A DNA stretch of 43,771 nt from Saprospiraceae bacterium UBA3362 (GCA_002360455.1 DEQQ01000052.1:1-43771); one strand, 5' to 3'. Positions 7,552-15,987 are shown, numbered from the stretch's first letter. Translations and numbers: made by a program. Notes: generated by a model from the letters alone, not told the origin.

Positions 7552-9510
7552 ATGAAAGTAGCAAAAACACTGGGTTTGATCCTGCTTACTGTAGCATTTG
7601 TTAATGCACAAAAGTCTGATCCTGTGCTATTTACAGTAGCCGGTAATCCTGTGCATCTTTCTGAATTTGAATACATCTACAATAAAAATAACGGCAAGGA
7701 TGCAGATTATACTCGCAAGTCTCTGGAAGATTATCTTGCCTTGTATACTAAGTTTAAGCTCAAAGTACAGGCAGCCAGAGATAAAAAGCTGGACACTATC
7801 CCTAGCTTAATCAAAGAATTGGAAGGGTACAGACAGCAGCTTACCACCAACTATCTCAATGATAAAGAAGTAACAGACAGATTGGCAAGAGAGGTTTATG
7901 AAAGACAAAAGAAAGATTTGCTTATTTCTCATATTCTGTTCAATCTAAGTCCAAATGCTACCGGTGCAGACACTGTAAAGAGCTACGAAATGGCAATGAA
8001 CGCCTACAAGTCCCTTAAATCGGGTGCAAAATTTGCCGAATCCGCAAGAAGTTTATCCAATGACCTTAGTTCTGCAGGCAAAGGAGGACGATTGGGATGG
8101 TTTACATCAATGCTACCGGATGGATTTTATATGTTGGAAAACGTAGCTTACAGTCTCAAGAAAGGGGAATATTCTTTACCCTTCAGGACCAAATTAGGTT
8201 ACCATATCCTTTTGCTTGAAGATGAAAGACCGGCTAGAAGAAAAATGGAAGGAGCCCATATTTTAGTCAAAAAAGCAAAAAAAGGAATGCCTGACGGAGC
8301 CGCCAGATTAAAAATAGATTCATTGTATTATCTGATAAAAAATGGAGCTTCATTTGAAGAATTGGCAAGACAAAGTGATGACAAAACAAGCAATTCATTA
8401 GGAGGAAATATCGGATTTTTTGGAATCAATCAGTTTGAGAGTACTTTTGAAGATGCGGCTTTCGGATTAAACAAAGACGGAGATATTTCTACTCCTGTTG
8501 AAACCAGTATCGGCTGGCATTTGATCAAAAGATTAAAAAGAGAAGAAGAATTGCCTTATGAGAGAGCCAAAAGAAAAATTCAAAATGACATCACCAGAGA
8601 CAGTAGATTTGGCTCGGCACAATCCACGCTTATAGAAAAAATAAAGTTAGAATCTAACTATAAAGAAAAAGCCAATGCGATAAGCAATTTTTCAGCCCAA
8701 ATGGATACAAATTTTTTCACCTACAAGTGGAAAGTTCCTGAAAATCTTGCAAAAGAAGAAATGGCCTCTATAGGCAATATCAGTTTGGGAAGCGATCAGT
8801 TTGCAGAGTTTGTAAGAAGCAACACCAGACAGAGACTTCTAGGTGCAGACAATAAAGATATTAAAGCTACAATAAGGACATTGTTTAATGAATTTGTAGC
8901 CCAAAGATGTTTGCAATTTGAAGAAGGAAAACTTGAAGATAAATATCCGGATTTTAAATCTCTAATGAGAGAATACAGAGAGGGTATTTTGTTGTTTGAA
9001 GCAACAAAAAATGAAGTTTGGGACAAAGCCAGTGAAGACACTACCGGTCTTAAATTGTTTTATGAAAAAAATAAAAACAATTATAAGTGGGAACAACGTG
9101 CCACAGTACATGAAATCACAGTGGATACAAGCAATAAAAAATTAGCCGAAAAAATTTATAAATATTGCTCAAAGAAAGGCATAGATAAGACCATCGCTAA
9201 ATTTGATCCAAACAAAACTTTTATTTCTTATCAACGGACAATTGCAGAGGCAAAAAATCAAGACGCCTTAAATGGTCTGAATTTTGTCAAAGGATCAATG
9301 ACAGAATTAAAACCTATTACGCCTACTCAGTACAGTTTTAAGAAAGTGGAAGACATTCTTCCTGCAGGAAATAAAACTTTGGATGAGGCAAGAGGCTATA
9401 TCATAGCAGATTATCAAGATTACCTGGAGGGATTATGGGTGGACGAACTCAGAGGAAAATACAAGGTTAATGTAAATGATGAGGTTCTCAACAGTTTAAT
9501 CAAAAAATAA
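7552..9510 (+). CDS. Periplasmic peptidyl-prolyl isomerase with two parvulin domains
   Basis: 652 aa. Signal peptide MKVAKTLGLILLTVAFVNAQ is cleaved near residue 19. An N-terminal helical chaperone region (about 25-120) precedes two PpiC-type rotamase domains: residues about 125-224 (ISHILF...LGYHILLLE) and about 234-328 (GAHILVK...IGWHLIKRL). A long helical C-terminal region (about 340-652) has no recognised domain. Parvulins of this kind isomerise prolyl bonds and chaperone outer-membrane and exported proteins in the periplasm. It is the first gene of a three-gene run with a 22-bp gap to the next gene and a likely promoter at 7510. This context suggests a role in outer-membrane and T9SS protein folding, which is an inference. 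Confidence 0.92.
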   Translation: MKVAKTLGLILLTVAFVNAQKSDPVLFTVAGNPVHLSEFEYIYNKNNGKDADYTRKSLEDYLALYTKFKLKVQAARDKKLDTIPSLIKELEGYRQQLTTNYLNDKEVTDRLAREVYERQKKDLLISHILFNLSPNATGADTVKSYEMAMNAYKSLKSGAKFAESARSLSNDLSSAGKGGRLGWFTSMLPDGFYMLENVAYSLKKGEYSLPFRTKLGYHILLLEDERPARRKMEGAHILVKKAKKGMPDGAARLKIDSLYYLIKNGASFEELARQSDDKTSNSLGGNIGFFGINQFESTFEDAAFGLNKDGDISTPVETSIGWHLIKRLKREEELPYERAKRKIQNDITRDSRFGSAQSTLIEKIKLESNYKEKANAISNFSAQMDTNFFTYKWKVPENLAKEEMASIGNISLGSDQFAEFVRSNTRQRLLGADNKDIKATIRTLFNEFVAQRCLQFEEGKLEDKYPDFKSLMREYREGILLFEATKNEVWDKASEDTTGLKLFYEKNKNNYKWEQRATVHEITVDTSNKKLAEKIYKYCSKKGIDKTIAKFDPNKTFISYQRTIAEAKNQDALNGLNFVKGSMTELKPITPTQYSFKKVEDILPAGNKTLDEARGYIIADYQDYLEGLWVDELRGKYKVNVNDEVLNSLIKK

Positions 9511-9532
9511 ACTTGTAGAACCGGAGCAAGCA

Positions 9533-10399
9533 ATGCACAAAATAATTTATTCAATCTCGCAACAATGTGTTATTGCTTTACTCTTTATATGTGGAGCCTG
9601 TAGGTCAGACAAGCAACAATCCGTCCAATGGTCTCAACCTGTAGCTGAGTATAAGGGAAAAACGTTTTATCTGCATCAGGTTCAATTTCCGGCTGTAGCT
9701 CAGGATGAAAAGGACAGTTTGGCAATGTTGAGTTTTGCCACCGATCAGTGGCTTAAAGAACAAATCTTACTCGACTTGGAGAGTAAATCCATCAAGTCAA
9801 TGAGTTCGATCAATGAACTTACAGAAAGTTATAAACAGTCTTTAATCTTGCATGAAATCGAACAGCAAATTATGAGCAGATCTGTTGACTCCACTATTAC
9901 TGAAGAAGAGTATTCAAAATATTATTTAAGTAATAAAAGTGAATATCGTCTGGAAAGTTCTTTGGTTCGAATTTTATTTGTCAAAGCCAATAAACCCATT
10001 CAGGATAAAAAAGCATTCGAAAAAATATGGAATACCAACTCCGATGAAAATTTCATTGCTTTACAAAAATTTTGTGCAAATGAAGCCAATGTATGTTTTT
10101 TACAATCTGACAAATGGATACAATGGACAGAACTCAAACAGCATATACCATCCAAACATTTGAATGAATCAGGATTGTCCAAAGGATTACAGAGGAGTTT
10201 TGCGGACTTCAATTACGAGTACTATATTAAAATTATTGATGTAGTAAAACCCAATCAAGATCCTCCTCTTTCTTATGTAAAAGAAAAAGCTGCCAAAGCA
10301 ATCCTTCATACACGGCAAGTAAAAGTATTAGACTCAATTAAGAAAACGTATTATGATCAAGAAATGCAGAATAAACAAATCAAATTGTTTTATCAATAA
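9533..10399 (+). CDS. Lipoprotein of the foldase operon, SurA N-domain-like
   Basis: 288 aa. The N-terminus is a lipoprotein signal with lipobox-like FICGAC and Cys23 as the lipidated residue. The body is helical and charged, with a pattern like the N-terminal chaperone part of SurA/PpiC proteins (YKGKTFYLHQVQFP; then TITEEEYSKYYLSNKSEYRLE, where foldases have a similar linker before the rotamase). I cannot find a rotamase domain. It sits between two parvulin foldases, and its last 47 bases overlap the start of the third gene in another frame, so translation of the two is probably coupled. The likely role is an accessory chaperone subunit; this rests on context only. Confidence 0.75.
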   Translation: MHKIIYSISQQCVIALLFICGACRSDKQQSVQWSQPVAEYKGKTFYLHQVQFPAVAQDEKDSLAMLSFATDQWLKEQILLDLESKSIKSMSSINELTESYKQSLILHEIEQQIMSRSVDSTITEEEYSKYYLSNKSEYRLESSLVRILFVKANKPIQDKKAFEKIWNTNSDENFIALQKFCANEANVCFLQSDKWIQWTELKQHIPSKHLNESGLSKGLQRSFADFNYEYYIKIIDVVKPNQDPPLSYVKEKAAKAILHTRQVKVLDSIKKTYYDQEMQNKQIKLFYQ

Positions 10400-11774
10400 A
10401 AACTGGAAGCAAATTATCTTAAATTCAGTGTTTGTTCTTTCCTTTTTTTATTTCGGACAAGGATTTGGACAAGCTAAAATTGCAGATAAAATTATTGCAA
10501 AGATTGGAGGAGAAATTCTATTGTACTCTGACTTTATGGAGCAAAAGGCATTTATCAAAGAGAAACATGCCATGCTTAGTCCTGAAGAAGAGTGTGGAAT
10601 TTTAGAGAATATTTTGGTTCAGAAATTCTTGGTTCATAAAGCCAAAGTAGACAGTATAGAAATAAAAGATGAGGAGATAGAGCAACAGCTCAATGCTCGT
10701 ATAGAGCAGATCCTCCAATACATGGGGAATGATTACACTAAATTTGAAGAAGAGTATGGAGCTCCCGTTGCCACGATAAAAGAGAGATTTAGAGATGATT
10801 TAAAATCACAAATGTTGACCGAGCGTTTGCAACAAAAAGTCCTTGGAGATATCCAAGTAACTCCTCAAGAGGTAGAAGAATTTTTTAATGCAATACCTAA
10901 AGACAGTATCCCGTATTTCAAATCAGAAGTAGAAATATCCGAATTAGTCCACAGGCCGAATATCAACGCAGAAGAGATGAAAACTGCAAAAGACAAACTC
11001 GAGAAAATAAGATCAAGAATTTTGGCGGGAGAGAGTTTTGAAAAACTATGTCAGCAATTTTCTGAAGATCCGGGTTCTGCAAAACTTGGTGGAAATCTTG
11101 GATGGATGAAGCGTGGGAGTTTGGTTCCGGAGTACGAAGCTGCAGCCTATAACCTGCAAAAAGATTCTTTGTCCAAAATTGTTGAAACCGAGTTTGGTCT
11201 CCATCTTATCCAGTTGCTTGGTCGACGAGGGAACAGCATCAACACTCGACATATTTTAATCAGACCAAAGTCCAAAGAAACAGACTTACAACAGGCAGAA
11301 CATTATATTGATTCAATAAGAACACTTGTCGTGAAGGACAGTATGAATTTTGAATTTGCAGTTAGAAGTTTTTCGGACAAAAAATCAGAATTCTATAATT
11401 CCGGAGGAAGATTGCTGAATCCAAAAACAAACTCCTATATTTTTGAAACGAGCGATTTAGATCCTGATGTTTATTTTGCCATTGATGGATTGAAAATTGA
11501 TGAAGTGAGCAAGCCTGTAGCTTCGACGGATCAAGAAGGAAAGACCTATTATAGAATTTTTAAATTACACTCGAGGAGTAGTCCACATAAAGCAAACCTG
11601 AAACAGGATTATTCTAAAATTCAAACCGCAGCAAAAGAAATAAAAAAGAACCAAAGGTTTCAACTTTGGCTTTTGAGAGAACTGCCTAAAGTGTATATTT
11701 TTTTGGATCCGGATATTCTTGCCGTTTGTCCGAGTTTAGAAAATTTTGGCAAATCCATACCTCAGCCTGAGTAG
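10353..11774 (+). CDS. SurA-like peptidyl-prolyl isomerase
   Basis: 473 aa. After a signal sequence (about residues 18-41, ending GQGFGQA) comes a SurA-type N-terminal chaperone domain (KIADKIIAKIGGEILLYSDF, about 42-185). A good parvulin domain follows at about 190-290 (EVEISELVH, GGNLGWM, GLHLIQLL), then a second, more degenerate one at about 296-395. SurA proteins escort unfolded outer-membrane proteins across the periplasm. The ATG at 10353 overlaps the preceding lipoprotein gene by 47 bp; no later ATG would keep the signal peptide, so this start is kept. The N-terminal extension before the hydrophobic core is long (17 residues). It is the last gene of the operon, with a hairpin at 11839-11872 downstream. 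Confidence 0.9.
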   Translation: MIKKCRINKSNCFINKNWKQIILNSVFVLSFFYFGQGFGQAKIADKIIAKIGGEILLYSDFMEQKAFIKEKHAMLSPEEECGILENILVQKFLVHKAKVDSIEIKDEEIEQQLNARIEQILQYMGNDYTKFEEEYGAPVATIKERFRDDLKSQMLTERLQQKVLGDIQVTPQEVEEFFNAIPKDSIPYFKSEVEISELVHRPNINAEEMKTAKDKLEKIRSRILAGESFEKLCQQFSEDPGSAKLGGNLGWMKRGSLVPEYEAAAYNLQKDSLSKIVETEFGLHLIQLLGRRGNSINTRHILIRPKSKETDLQQAEHYIDSIRTLVVKDSMNFEFAVRSFSDKKSEFYNSGGRLLNPKTNSYIFETSDLDPDVYFAIDGLKIDEVSKPVASTDQEGKTYYRIFKLHSRSSPHKANLKQDYSKIQTAAKEIKKNQRFQLWLLRELPKVYIFLDPDILAVCPSLENFGKSIPQPE

Positions 11775-11838
11775 CCCAATTTGGAGTAGTGTAATTTTAA
11801 CGGAGTTCAATAATTTAATCATAGATGATTTAAGAAAT

Positions 11839-11872
11839 ACATGCCCCTTCAGAATTCTCCAAAGGGGCATGT
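11839..11872. terminator. Hairpin between convergent operons
   Basis: ACATGCCCCTT (11839-11849) pairs perfectly with AAGGGGCATGT (11862-11872) around a 12-nt loop. It lies between the foldase operon (+) and the carbonic anhydrase gene (-), so it probably ends both. The T-rich tract is better on the minus strand (TATTTCTT); on the plus strand there is no proper T-run. Confidence 0.65.
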
Positions 11873-11883
11873 ACAAACTTAAA

Positions 11884-12522
11884 TTAATCCATCCAATTTA
11901 CAAGTCCACTCTCCACATCATAAACCGCCCCCACTATTTTAATAATACCCTGTTCTTCCATAGATTTTAGAGCATAACTTTTTGTCCTGATACCATTCAC
12001 CGTTTGCTTAACATTTATGTTTGTAACTCGATTTAATAGCTCGGTATTTTCTGAACTGCGCGTTTCGTCAGGCAAAATTGCTTCATGAACTGCCTGATCA
12101 AAATTATTGACCAAATGGGATAAATGCGCTAGTCCAAGAGTATGCACTGCAGCTGCATCGATGCCTCCCTTTAGAGCTCCACATTTGGTATGACCAAGAA
12201 CTACTATCAGTTTCGAGCCGGCAACTTTACAAGCAAACTCCATTGAACCCAAGATATCATCGTTCAAAAAATTTCCCGCAATTCTAATACTGAAAATATC
12301 CCCAAGCCCTTGGTCAAAGATTAACTCCGCAGAAGTACGGCTATCAATACAGCTTAAAATTGCAGCAAAAGGCCATTGCCCTTCTCTGGTATCGTTGACT
12401 TGCTCTAATAAATTTCTATTCACTTTAAGATTGCTCACGAATCTTTGATTCCCTTCCTTTAAAAAATGAAGAGCTTTTTCGGGAGTAATTGATTTTTGAG
12501 TTTCTGAAGTATGCGCTTTCAT
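11884..12522 (-). CDS. Beta-class carbonic anhydrase
   Basis: 212 aa, cytoplasmic. It interconverts CO2 and bicarbonate using zinc. The zinc and active-site residues are all present: Cys58-x-Asp60-x-Arg62 in ILSCIDSRTS, then His111 and Cys114 in LGHTKCGAL. The IRIAGNF segment typical of the family lies between them. The start codon is 23 bp downstream of the SulP transporter stop, so the two genes form an operon. Coupling a SulP-type anion transporter to carbonic anhydrase suggests bicarbonate uptake and conversion, which is an inference. Length and motifs are normal. Confidence 0.95.
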   Translation of the reverse strand: MKAHTSETQKSITPEKALHFLKEGNQRFVSNLKVNRNLLEQVNDTREGQWPFAAILSCIDSRTSAELIFDQGLGDIFSIRIAGNFLNDDILGSMEFACKVAGSKLIVVLGHTKCGALKGGIDAAAVHTLGLAHLSHLVNNFDQAVHEAILPDETRSSENTELLNRVTNINVKQTVNGIRTKSYALKSMEEQGIIKIVGAVYDVESGLVNWMD

Positions 12523-12545
12523 ATTTATATGATTTAAATTTTATA

Positions 12546-14120
12546 TTAATATTCATTGATGGTTTGGTCATAGGTGTTTTCGAGACCGTATGATGATTTG
12601 AAACCTTTTAATAAAACTTCTATATTGCGCTCCTTGGCCTTTATTTCTACAAATTCTTGAATAATCTCTCTCACATCAGAATCAATGTAAAAACTTTTAG
12701 AAGCATCAATGATAACTTTGGTTCCTTCTTTTATTCGATCTAAAACCAATCTAATGGCAGCCTTATTGAGAAAACTTACTTCTTCTGAGAGAACTATGCT
12801 GAGATAAGTTTCGTTGTTCACTTTCTCTCTTGAAAAAAAGGACACATTTTTAATATTCGCCATGAGGAGTGAGCATATACTTACACCTGTTCCTATAGCA
12901 ATCCCGGTAAGTAAATCTGTAAAAACAATGGAGACGACCGTAACAAAAAACGGTAAATATTCAAACGGTGACTTTTTAATAAACTCAATAAATATTTTAG
13001 GGTTTGCTAACTTAAAACCTGTGATAAGAAGTATTGCTGCTAAAGCAGTCAATGGAATGTAGTTGAGAAACCGAGCAAGAAACAATCCTCCAATTAGCAA
13101 TAATACACCATGAAAAATGGTTGAAGTCTTAAACCTACCGCCTGAGTTGATGTTTGCCGAACTACGTACAATTACTGAGGTTATAGGAAGCCCTCCTATT
13201 AAACCACTGAATATATTCCCAATCCCTTGAGCAAAGAGTTCTCTATTGGTAGGGCTGACTCTCCTTAACGGGTCCAGTTTATCTGTAGCTTCAAGAGTTA
13301 ACAAGGTTTCTATACTGGCTACCAGTCCCAAAGTGAATGCAACAGTCCAAACTTTAGGACTGGTTATCATACCAAAATCAGGAAAAATAATACTCCCGCT
13401 AAGTTCAGTAAAACTTTGAATGATTGGCAATTGGACAAGGTGTTCTGGCTTAATAATAAATTCTTGAATCCCTGTCAGTTTGAATAGCTCGTTGCACAAT
13501 AAACCTACAACAACTGAGACTAATGCTCCCGGTATCAATTTAAGGTTTGCCGGCTTAAGTTTGTCCCAAAAAAACATAGCTAACAAACTTATCATTCCAG
13601 CAATTGCTACTCCAAAATGAATGTGCGATAAAGCATCTAACATAGAAGAAATGGTATTGTGACCTTCCTTCTCAAAAAAGCTTAAATCTCCCTCATAATC
13701 CTTGTCATAGCCAATAAAATGCGGGAGCTGCTTCATTATAATAATTATACCGATTGCGGTAAGCATTCCCTTTATAACATTAGATGGGAAATAGTAGGCT
13801 ATGCCTCCAGCTTTGACTAAACTCAGAATAAGCTGAATAAAGCCTGCTAAAAACACTGCAAGAAAAAATCCTTCTAAAGTCCCAATGGAAGCTACACCCG
13901 CCAATACAATGGCTACCAATCCTGCCGCAGGACCACTCACACTGACTTGGGATTGACTCAAATAACCAACTAAAATACCTCCAATGATACCGGCTATAAG
14001 CCCTGAAAACAATGGCACGCCTGAGGCCAAGGCAATCCCGAGACAAAGAGGAACTGCAACCAAAAAGACAACAAGTCCGGCCAATAAATCCGATTTAAAA
14101 TAATCTCTCCAATGAATCAT
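12546..14120 (-). CDS. SulP family anion transporter with STAS domain
   Basis: 524 aa inner-membrane protein of the SulP/SLC26 family. The membrane domain covers about residues 1-425 with many hydrophobic helices. It starts with the typical DLLAGLVVFLVAVPLCLGIALASG and contains the conserved SVSGPAAGL block (about 60-68) and the RELFAQGIGNIFSGLIGGLP block. A C-terminal STAS domain (about 435-524) has DASKSFYIDSD where STAS proteins carry the D-S motif. Family members move sulfate, bicarbonate, oxalate or other anions. The downstream carbonic anhydrase makes bicarbonate the best guess, as in BicA-like proteins, but the substrate cannot be read from sequence. It is transcribed divergently from a TetR regulator with a palindrome between them. 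Confidence 0.93.
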   Translation of the reverse strand: MIHWRDYFKSDLLAGLVVFLVAVPLCLGIALASGVPLFSGLIAGIIGGILVGYLSQSQVSVSGPAAGLVAIVLAGVASIGTLEGFFLAVFLAGFIQLILSLVKAGGIAYYFPSNVIKGMLTAIGIIIIMKQLPHFIGYDKDYEGDLSFFEKEGHNTISSMLDALSHIHFGVAIAGMISLLAMFFWDKLKPANLKLIPGALVSVVVGLLCNELFKLTGIQEFIIKPEHLVQLPIIQSFTELSGSIIFPDFGMITSPKVWTVAFTLGLVASIETLLTLEATDKLDPLRRVSPTNRELFAQGIGNIFSGLIGGLPITSVIVRSSANINSGGRFKTSTIFHGVLLLIGGLFLARFLNYIPLTALAAILLITGFKLANPKIFIEFIKKSPFEYLPFFVTVVSIVFTDLLTGIAIGTGVSICSLLMANIKNVSFFSREKVNNETYLSIVLSEEVSFLNKAAIRLVLDRIKEGTKVIIDASKSFYIDSDVREIIQEFVEIKAKERNIEVLLKGFKSSYGLENTYDQTINEY

Positions 14121-14142
14121 ATTTGATTTGATTAACTAAACT

Positions 14143-14173
14143 ATTAAACATGATAGTATTACTATTGTTTAAT
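14143..14173. promoter_or_regulatory. Long palindromic operator candidate between SulP and TetR genes
   Basis: Two nested inverted repeats share one centre. The outer arms are ATTAAACA (14143-14150) and TGTTTAAT (14166-14173). The inner arms are ATAGTA (14153-14158) and TACTAT (14160-14165) around a single T. The only asymmetry is an extra TG at 14151-14152. It lies 23 bp upstream of the SulP start, over the place where its promoter should be (a weak TAGTTTAG match is at 14136-14143 on the minus strand). It is the natural binding site for the adjacent TetR protein. Confidence 0.65.
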
Positions 14174-14201
14174 AAAGTAATAATGTTTTTTATTGAATAT
14201 G

Positions 14202-14230
14202 TTGTTTTATTTTAGATAGAGTTACTTTTG
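14202..14230 (+). promoter_or_regulatory. Promoter of the TetR gene
   Basis: TTG at 14202-14204, an 18-bp spacer, then TACTTTTG at 14223-14230, a full match to TAnnTTTG. The final G of the -7 box is also the first base of the GTG codon that would be the longest possible start, so translation should begin at the ATG at 14251 instead. Confidence 0.6.
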
Positions 14231-14250
14231 TGCTATTAAATTTGAAAAAT

Positions 14251-14925
14251 ATGGATTTTCAGCTCAGTTTTAAGGTTAACGAGCATCTCTATTTGAAGGA
14301 TCCTGAAACAAGCGAATTGGGCAAACAAATTGTAAAAGAGTCTATAGATCTTATACATTCACTTGGTATTGAGCATTTTACATTTAAAAAACTAGCTGTT
14401 CAGATCAATACAACCGAAGCTACGATTTATCGTTATTTTGAAAACAAGCAAAAATTGCTTCTGTATATTTTGAACTGGTATTGGTCCTACATGGCCTTTC
14501 TCGTAATGTTAAAATGTCAAAATATTAATATTCCTGAAGATAAATTGATCACGATCTTAGAGATTTTGACCCATGACTTGCCGGAACGATCAGGGCTACA
14601 AGAATATAATCATAAGCATCTAAATGAAATCATTGTCCGGGAAAGTACAAAGGCTTATCTCATCCGTGAGGTAAACGAACTCAACAAAGAAGATTTTTTT
14701 AAACCATACAAAGCCTTGTGTGCCAGTATTGCAGATGTATTATTAGAATGTAATCCCTCCTATCCTTATCCCAGATCTTTGAGTAGCACAATGATAGAAA
14801 CTGCCCATGCGCAACAATTTTTTGCCGAACATTTACCGAGGCTTACCAACGTTCAAGATTTGGGAAAAAGAGAATACACCTATTTATTTCTCAAAGATTT
14901 GATTTTCAAAGCGTTAGCAAAATAA
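14251..14925 (+). CDS. TetR/AcrR family transcriptional regulator
   Basis: 224 aa from the ATG at 14251. A GTG at 14230 is in frame but overlaps the -7 promoter box and is rejected. The N-terminal TetR helix-turn-helix is clear: GKQIVKESIDLIHSLGIEHF, then the recognition part FKKLAVQINTTEATIYRYFENKQKLL (residues about 47-72). The C-terminal ligand-binding half is helical and not assignable to a subfamily. It is divergent from the SulP-carbonic anhydrase operon, so it probably controls that operon and perhaps itself through the palindrome at 14143-14173. The inducer is unknown. A bidirectional terminator follows directly. Confidence 0.88.
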   Translation: MDFQLSFKVNEHLYLKDPETSELGKQIVKESIDLIHSLGIEHFTFKKLAVQINTTEATIYRYFENKQKLLLYILNWYWSYMAFLVMLKCQNINIPEDKLITILEILTHDLPERSGLQEYNHKHLNEIIVRESTKAYLIREVNELNKEDFFKPYKALCASIADVLLECNPSYPYPRSLSSTMIETAHAQQFFAEHLPRLTNVQDLGKREYTYLFLKDLIFKALAK

Positions 14926-14929
14926 TTAG

Positions 14930-14968
14930 CATAAAAAAAGCGACCCTATAAGTCGCTCAATTTTTTTT
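14930..14968. terminator. Bidirectional terminator between TetR gene and tRNA-Phe
   Basis: AGCGAC (14939-14944) pairs with GTCGCT (14952-14957) around a 7-nt loop. On the plus strand eight T's follow (14961-14968). On the minus strand the A-run at 14933-14939 provides seven T's after the hairpin. It therefore serves both the TetR gene and the convergent tRNA gene. Confidence 0.85.
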
Positions 14969-14969
14969 G

Positions 14970-15042
14970 TGGTACCTCCAGGGATCGAACCAGGGACACC
15001 AGGATTTTCAGTCCTGTGCTCTACCAACTGAGCTAAGGTACC
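14970..15042 (-). tRNA. tRNA-Phe (GAA)
   Basis: A 73-nt cloverleaf can be drawn completely. The acceptor stem is GGTACCT/AGGTACC with discriminator A; the D arm is GCTC-AGTTGGTA-GAGC; the anticodon arm is CAGGA-CTGAAAA-TCCTG with anticodon GAA; the variable loop is GTGTC; the T arm is CCTGG-TTCGATC-CCTGG. The 3' CCA is not encoded (ACA follows). The stem bases all pair. Confidence 0.97.
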
Positions 15043-15077
15043 TCCATTCGTCATTGGCAATATGCCAAAACGGGACG

Positions 15078-15085
15078 CAAAGATA
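15078..15085 (-). promoter_or_regulatory. -7 promoter element of tRNA-Phe
   Basis: On the minus strand TATCTTTG matches TAnnTTTG in full, 35 nt upstream of the mature tRNA 5' end. No clear TTTG at the -33 spacing. In the resulting leader lies a perfect short palindrome, TTGGCA-ATA-TGCCAA (15054-15068). Confidence 0.5.
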
Positions 15086-15088
15086 AAA

Positions 15089-15096
15089 TAAGTTTG
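15089..15096 (+). promoter_or_regulatory. -7 promoter element of the MtfA-like gene
   Basis: TAAGTTTG matches TAnnTTTG in full, 31 nt before the ATG at 15128. It lies only 3 bp from the oppositely oriented tRNA-Phe -7 box, so the two promoters are back to back and may interfere. No -33 box was found at the right spacing. Confidence 0.45.
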
Positions 15097-15127
15097 CTTA
15101 TTTTTACCCACACTAAAAAATTATTCC

Positions 15128-15955
15128 ATGTTGCTTGGTAGGATGTTGACAATCCCGTTAATTCTGGTCGCCATAGGTCTGATTTATCTGGGTTTTAATA
15201 ATGACGAACCCAATCTTTATTTAATCATGCCTACCGTTCTTGGCGCTGTAGCCCTATTGATTTTTAGAAACCAGATCAATACATGGTCATTATCCAAATG
15301 GCCTATGGCTTTGGAATCCGAAGAGAAAATATGGCTTAGCTCTTTTTTCTTACCTTATAAAAATTTGAAAGGAGATCAATTAAAACAATTCGAAGAAGAG
15401 TTAGCGTTTCAAATGTACAATGCTGAGTTTATACCTATGGGTCTAGAGATCCTTCCACACGAACTTAAGTTGATGTCCTTTGCGCCAAAAGTTTTTTTTA
15501 AAATTCATAAAATAAAAAATGTCAACAAGCTTTTCATCAGAGTAGCTCTTTACCCTCATCCTTTTATTACACCGGACTTTGAGAATGTTCACATTAGCGA
15601 AACGAATAATGAAGATGGTTTACTCATCTTTAGTTTAGAACAATTGCAGGCATCTTATTTATTTCCAAATAAGTTCTTTAATACTGCCTTTTATGAATGG
15701 GCAAAAATTTTACTACTCCACAAAGGATCGGAGATTGATCTTTGTTTTGAAAACTCAATAGCTGCCTGGGATTGGATAGAACAAAACGCAGGACTTTCTA
15801 AAGAAGCATTACAGAATTTTATGGGTTGGGAAGAATTAGATGTTTATGCTGTACTGATTACATTGTTATATACAAGAAATAATCTTACCAATCTTGAAGC
15901 CCTTGACTCTTTAAAACAAACTCTCGACCAATTATTGGGTTATACAACAACTTAG
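15128..15955 (+). CDS. MtfA-like (M90 family) membrane protein lacking the HExxH motif
   Basis: 275 aa. Two hydrophobic helices at the N-terminus (about 7-22 and 29-46) are followed by a soluble region whose order of features resembles the MtfA/zinc-dependent peptidase family. These are a helical QLKQFEEELAFQMYNAEF segment, the strand VALYPHPFITPDF (about 139-151), the HISETNNEDGLLIFSLEQL block, and then NTAFYEWAKILLL (185-197). In true MtfA proteins this last position holds the zinc-binding HExxH; here it reads YEWAK (189-193), keeping only the Glu. A Trp-rich helix (WDWIEQNAG) and a GWEELDVY segment follow. If the assignment is right, the protein is probably not a zinc peptidase. The assignment rests on pattern recognition and is moderate. 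Confidence 0.55.
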   Translation: MLLGRMLTIPLILVAIGLIYLGFNNDEPNLYLIMPTVLGAVALLIFRNQINTWSLSKWPMALESEEKIWLSSFFLPYKNLKGDQLKQFEEELAFQMYNAEFIPMGLEILPHELKLMSFAPKVFFKIHKIKNVNKLFIRVALYPHPFITPDFENVHISETNNEDGLLIFSLEQLQASYLFPNKFFNTAFYEWAKILLLHKGSEIDLCFENSIAAWDWIEQNAGLSKEALQNFMGWEELDVYAVLITLLYTRNNLTNLEALDSLKQTLDQLLGYTTT

Positions 15956-15987
15956 TGTTGGCCTGTATTTTGCTTAAAGAATTTTTT

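Noticed and set aside
14230..14250. Longer GTG start of the TetR gene
   Set aside because: The GTG overlaps the last base of the -7 promoter box, so it would lie at or before the transcription start.
14926..15111. 61-codon frame over tRNA-Phe
   Set aside because: The peptide is the usual spurious product read through a tRNA gene.
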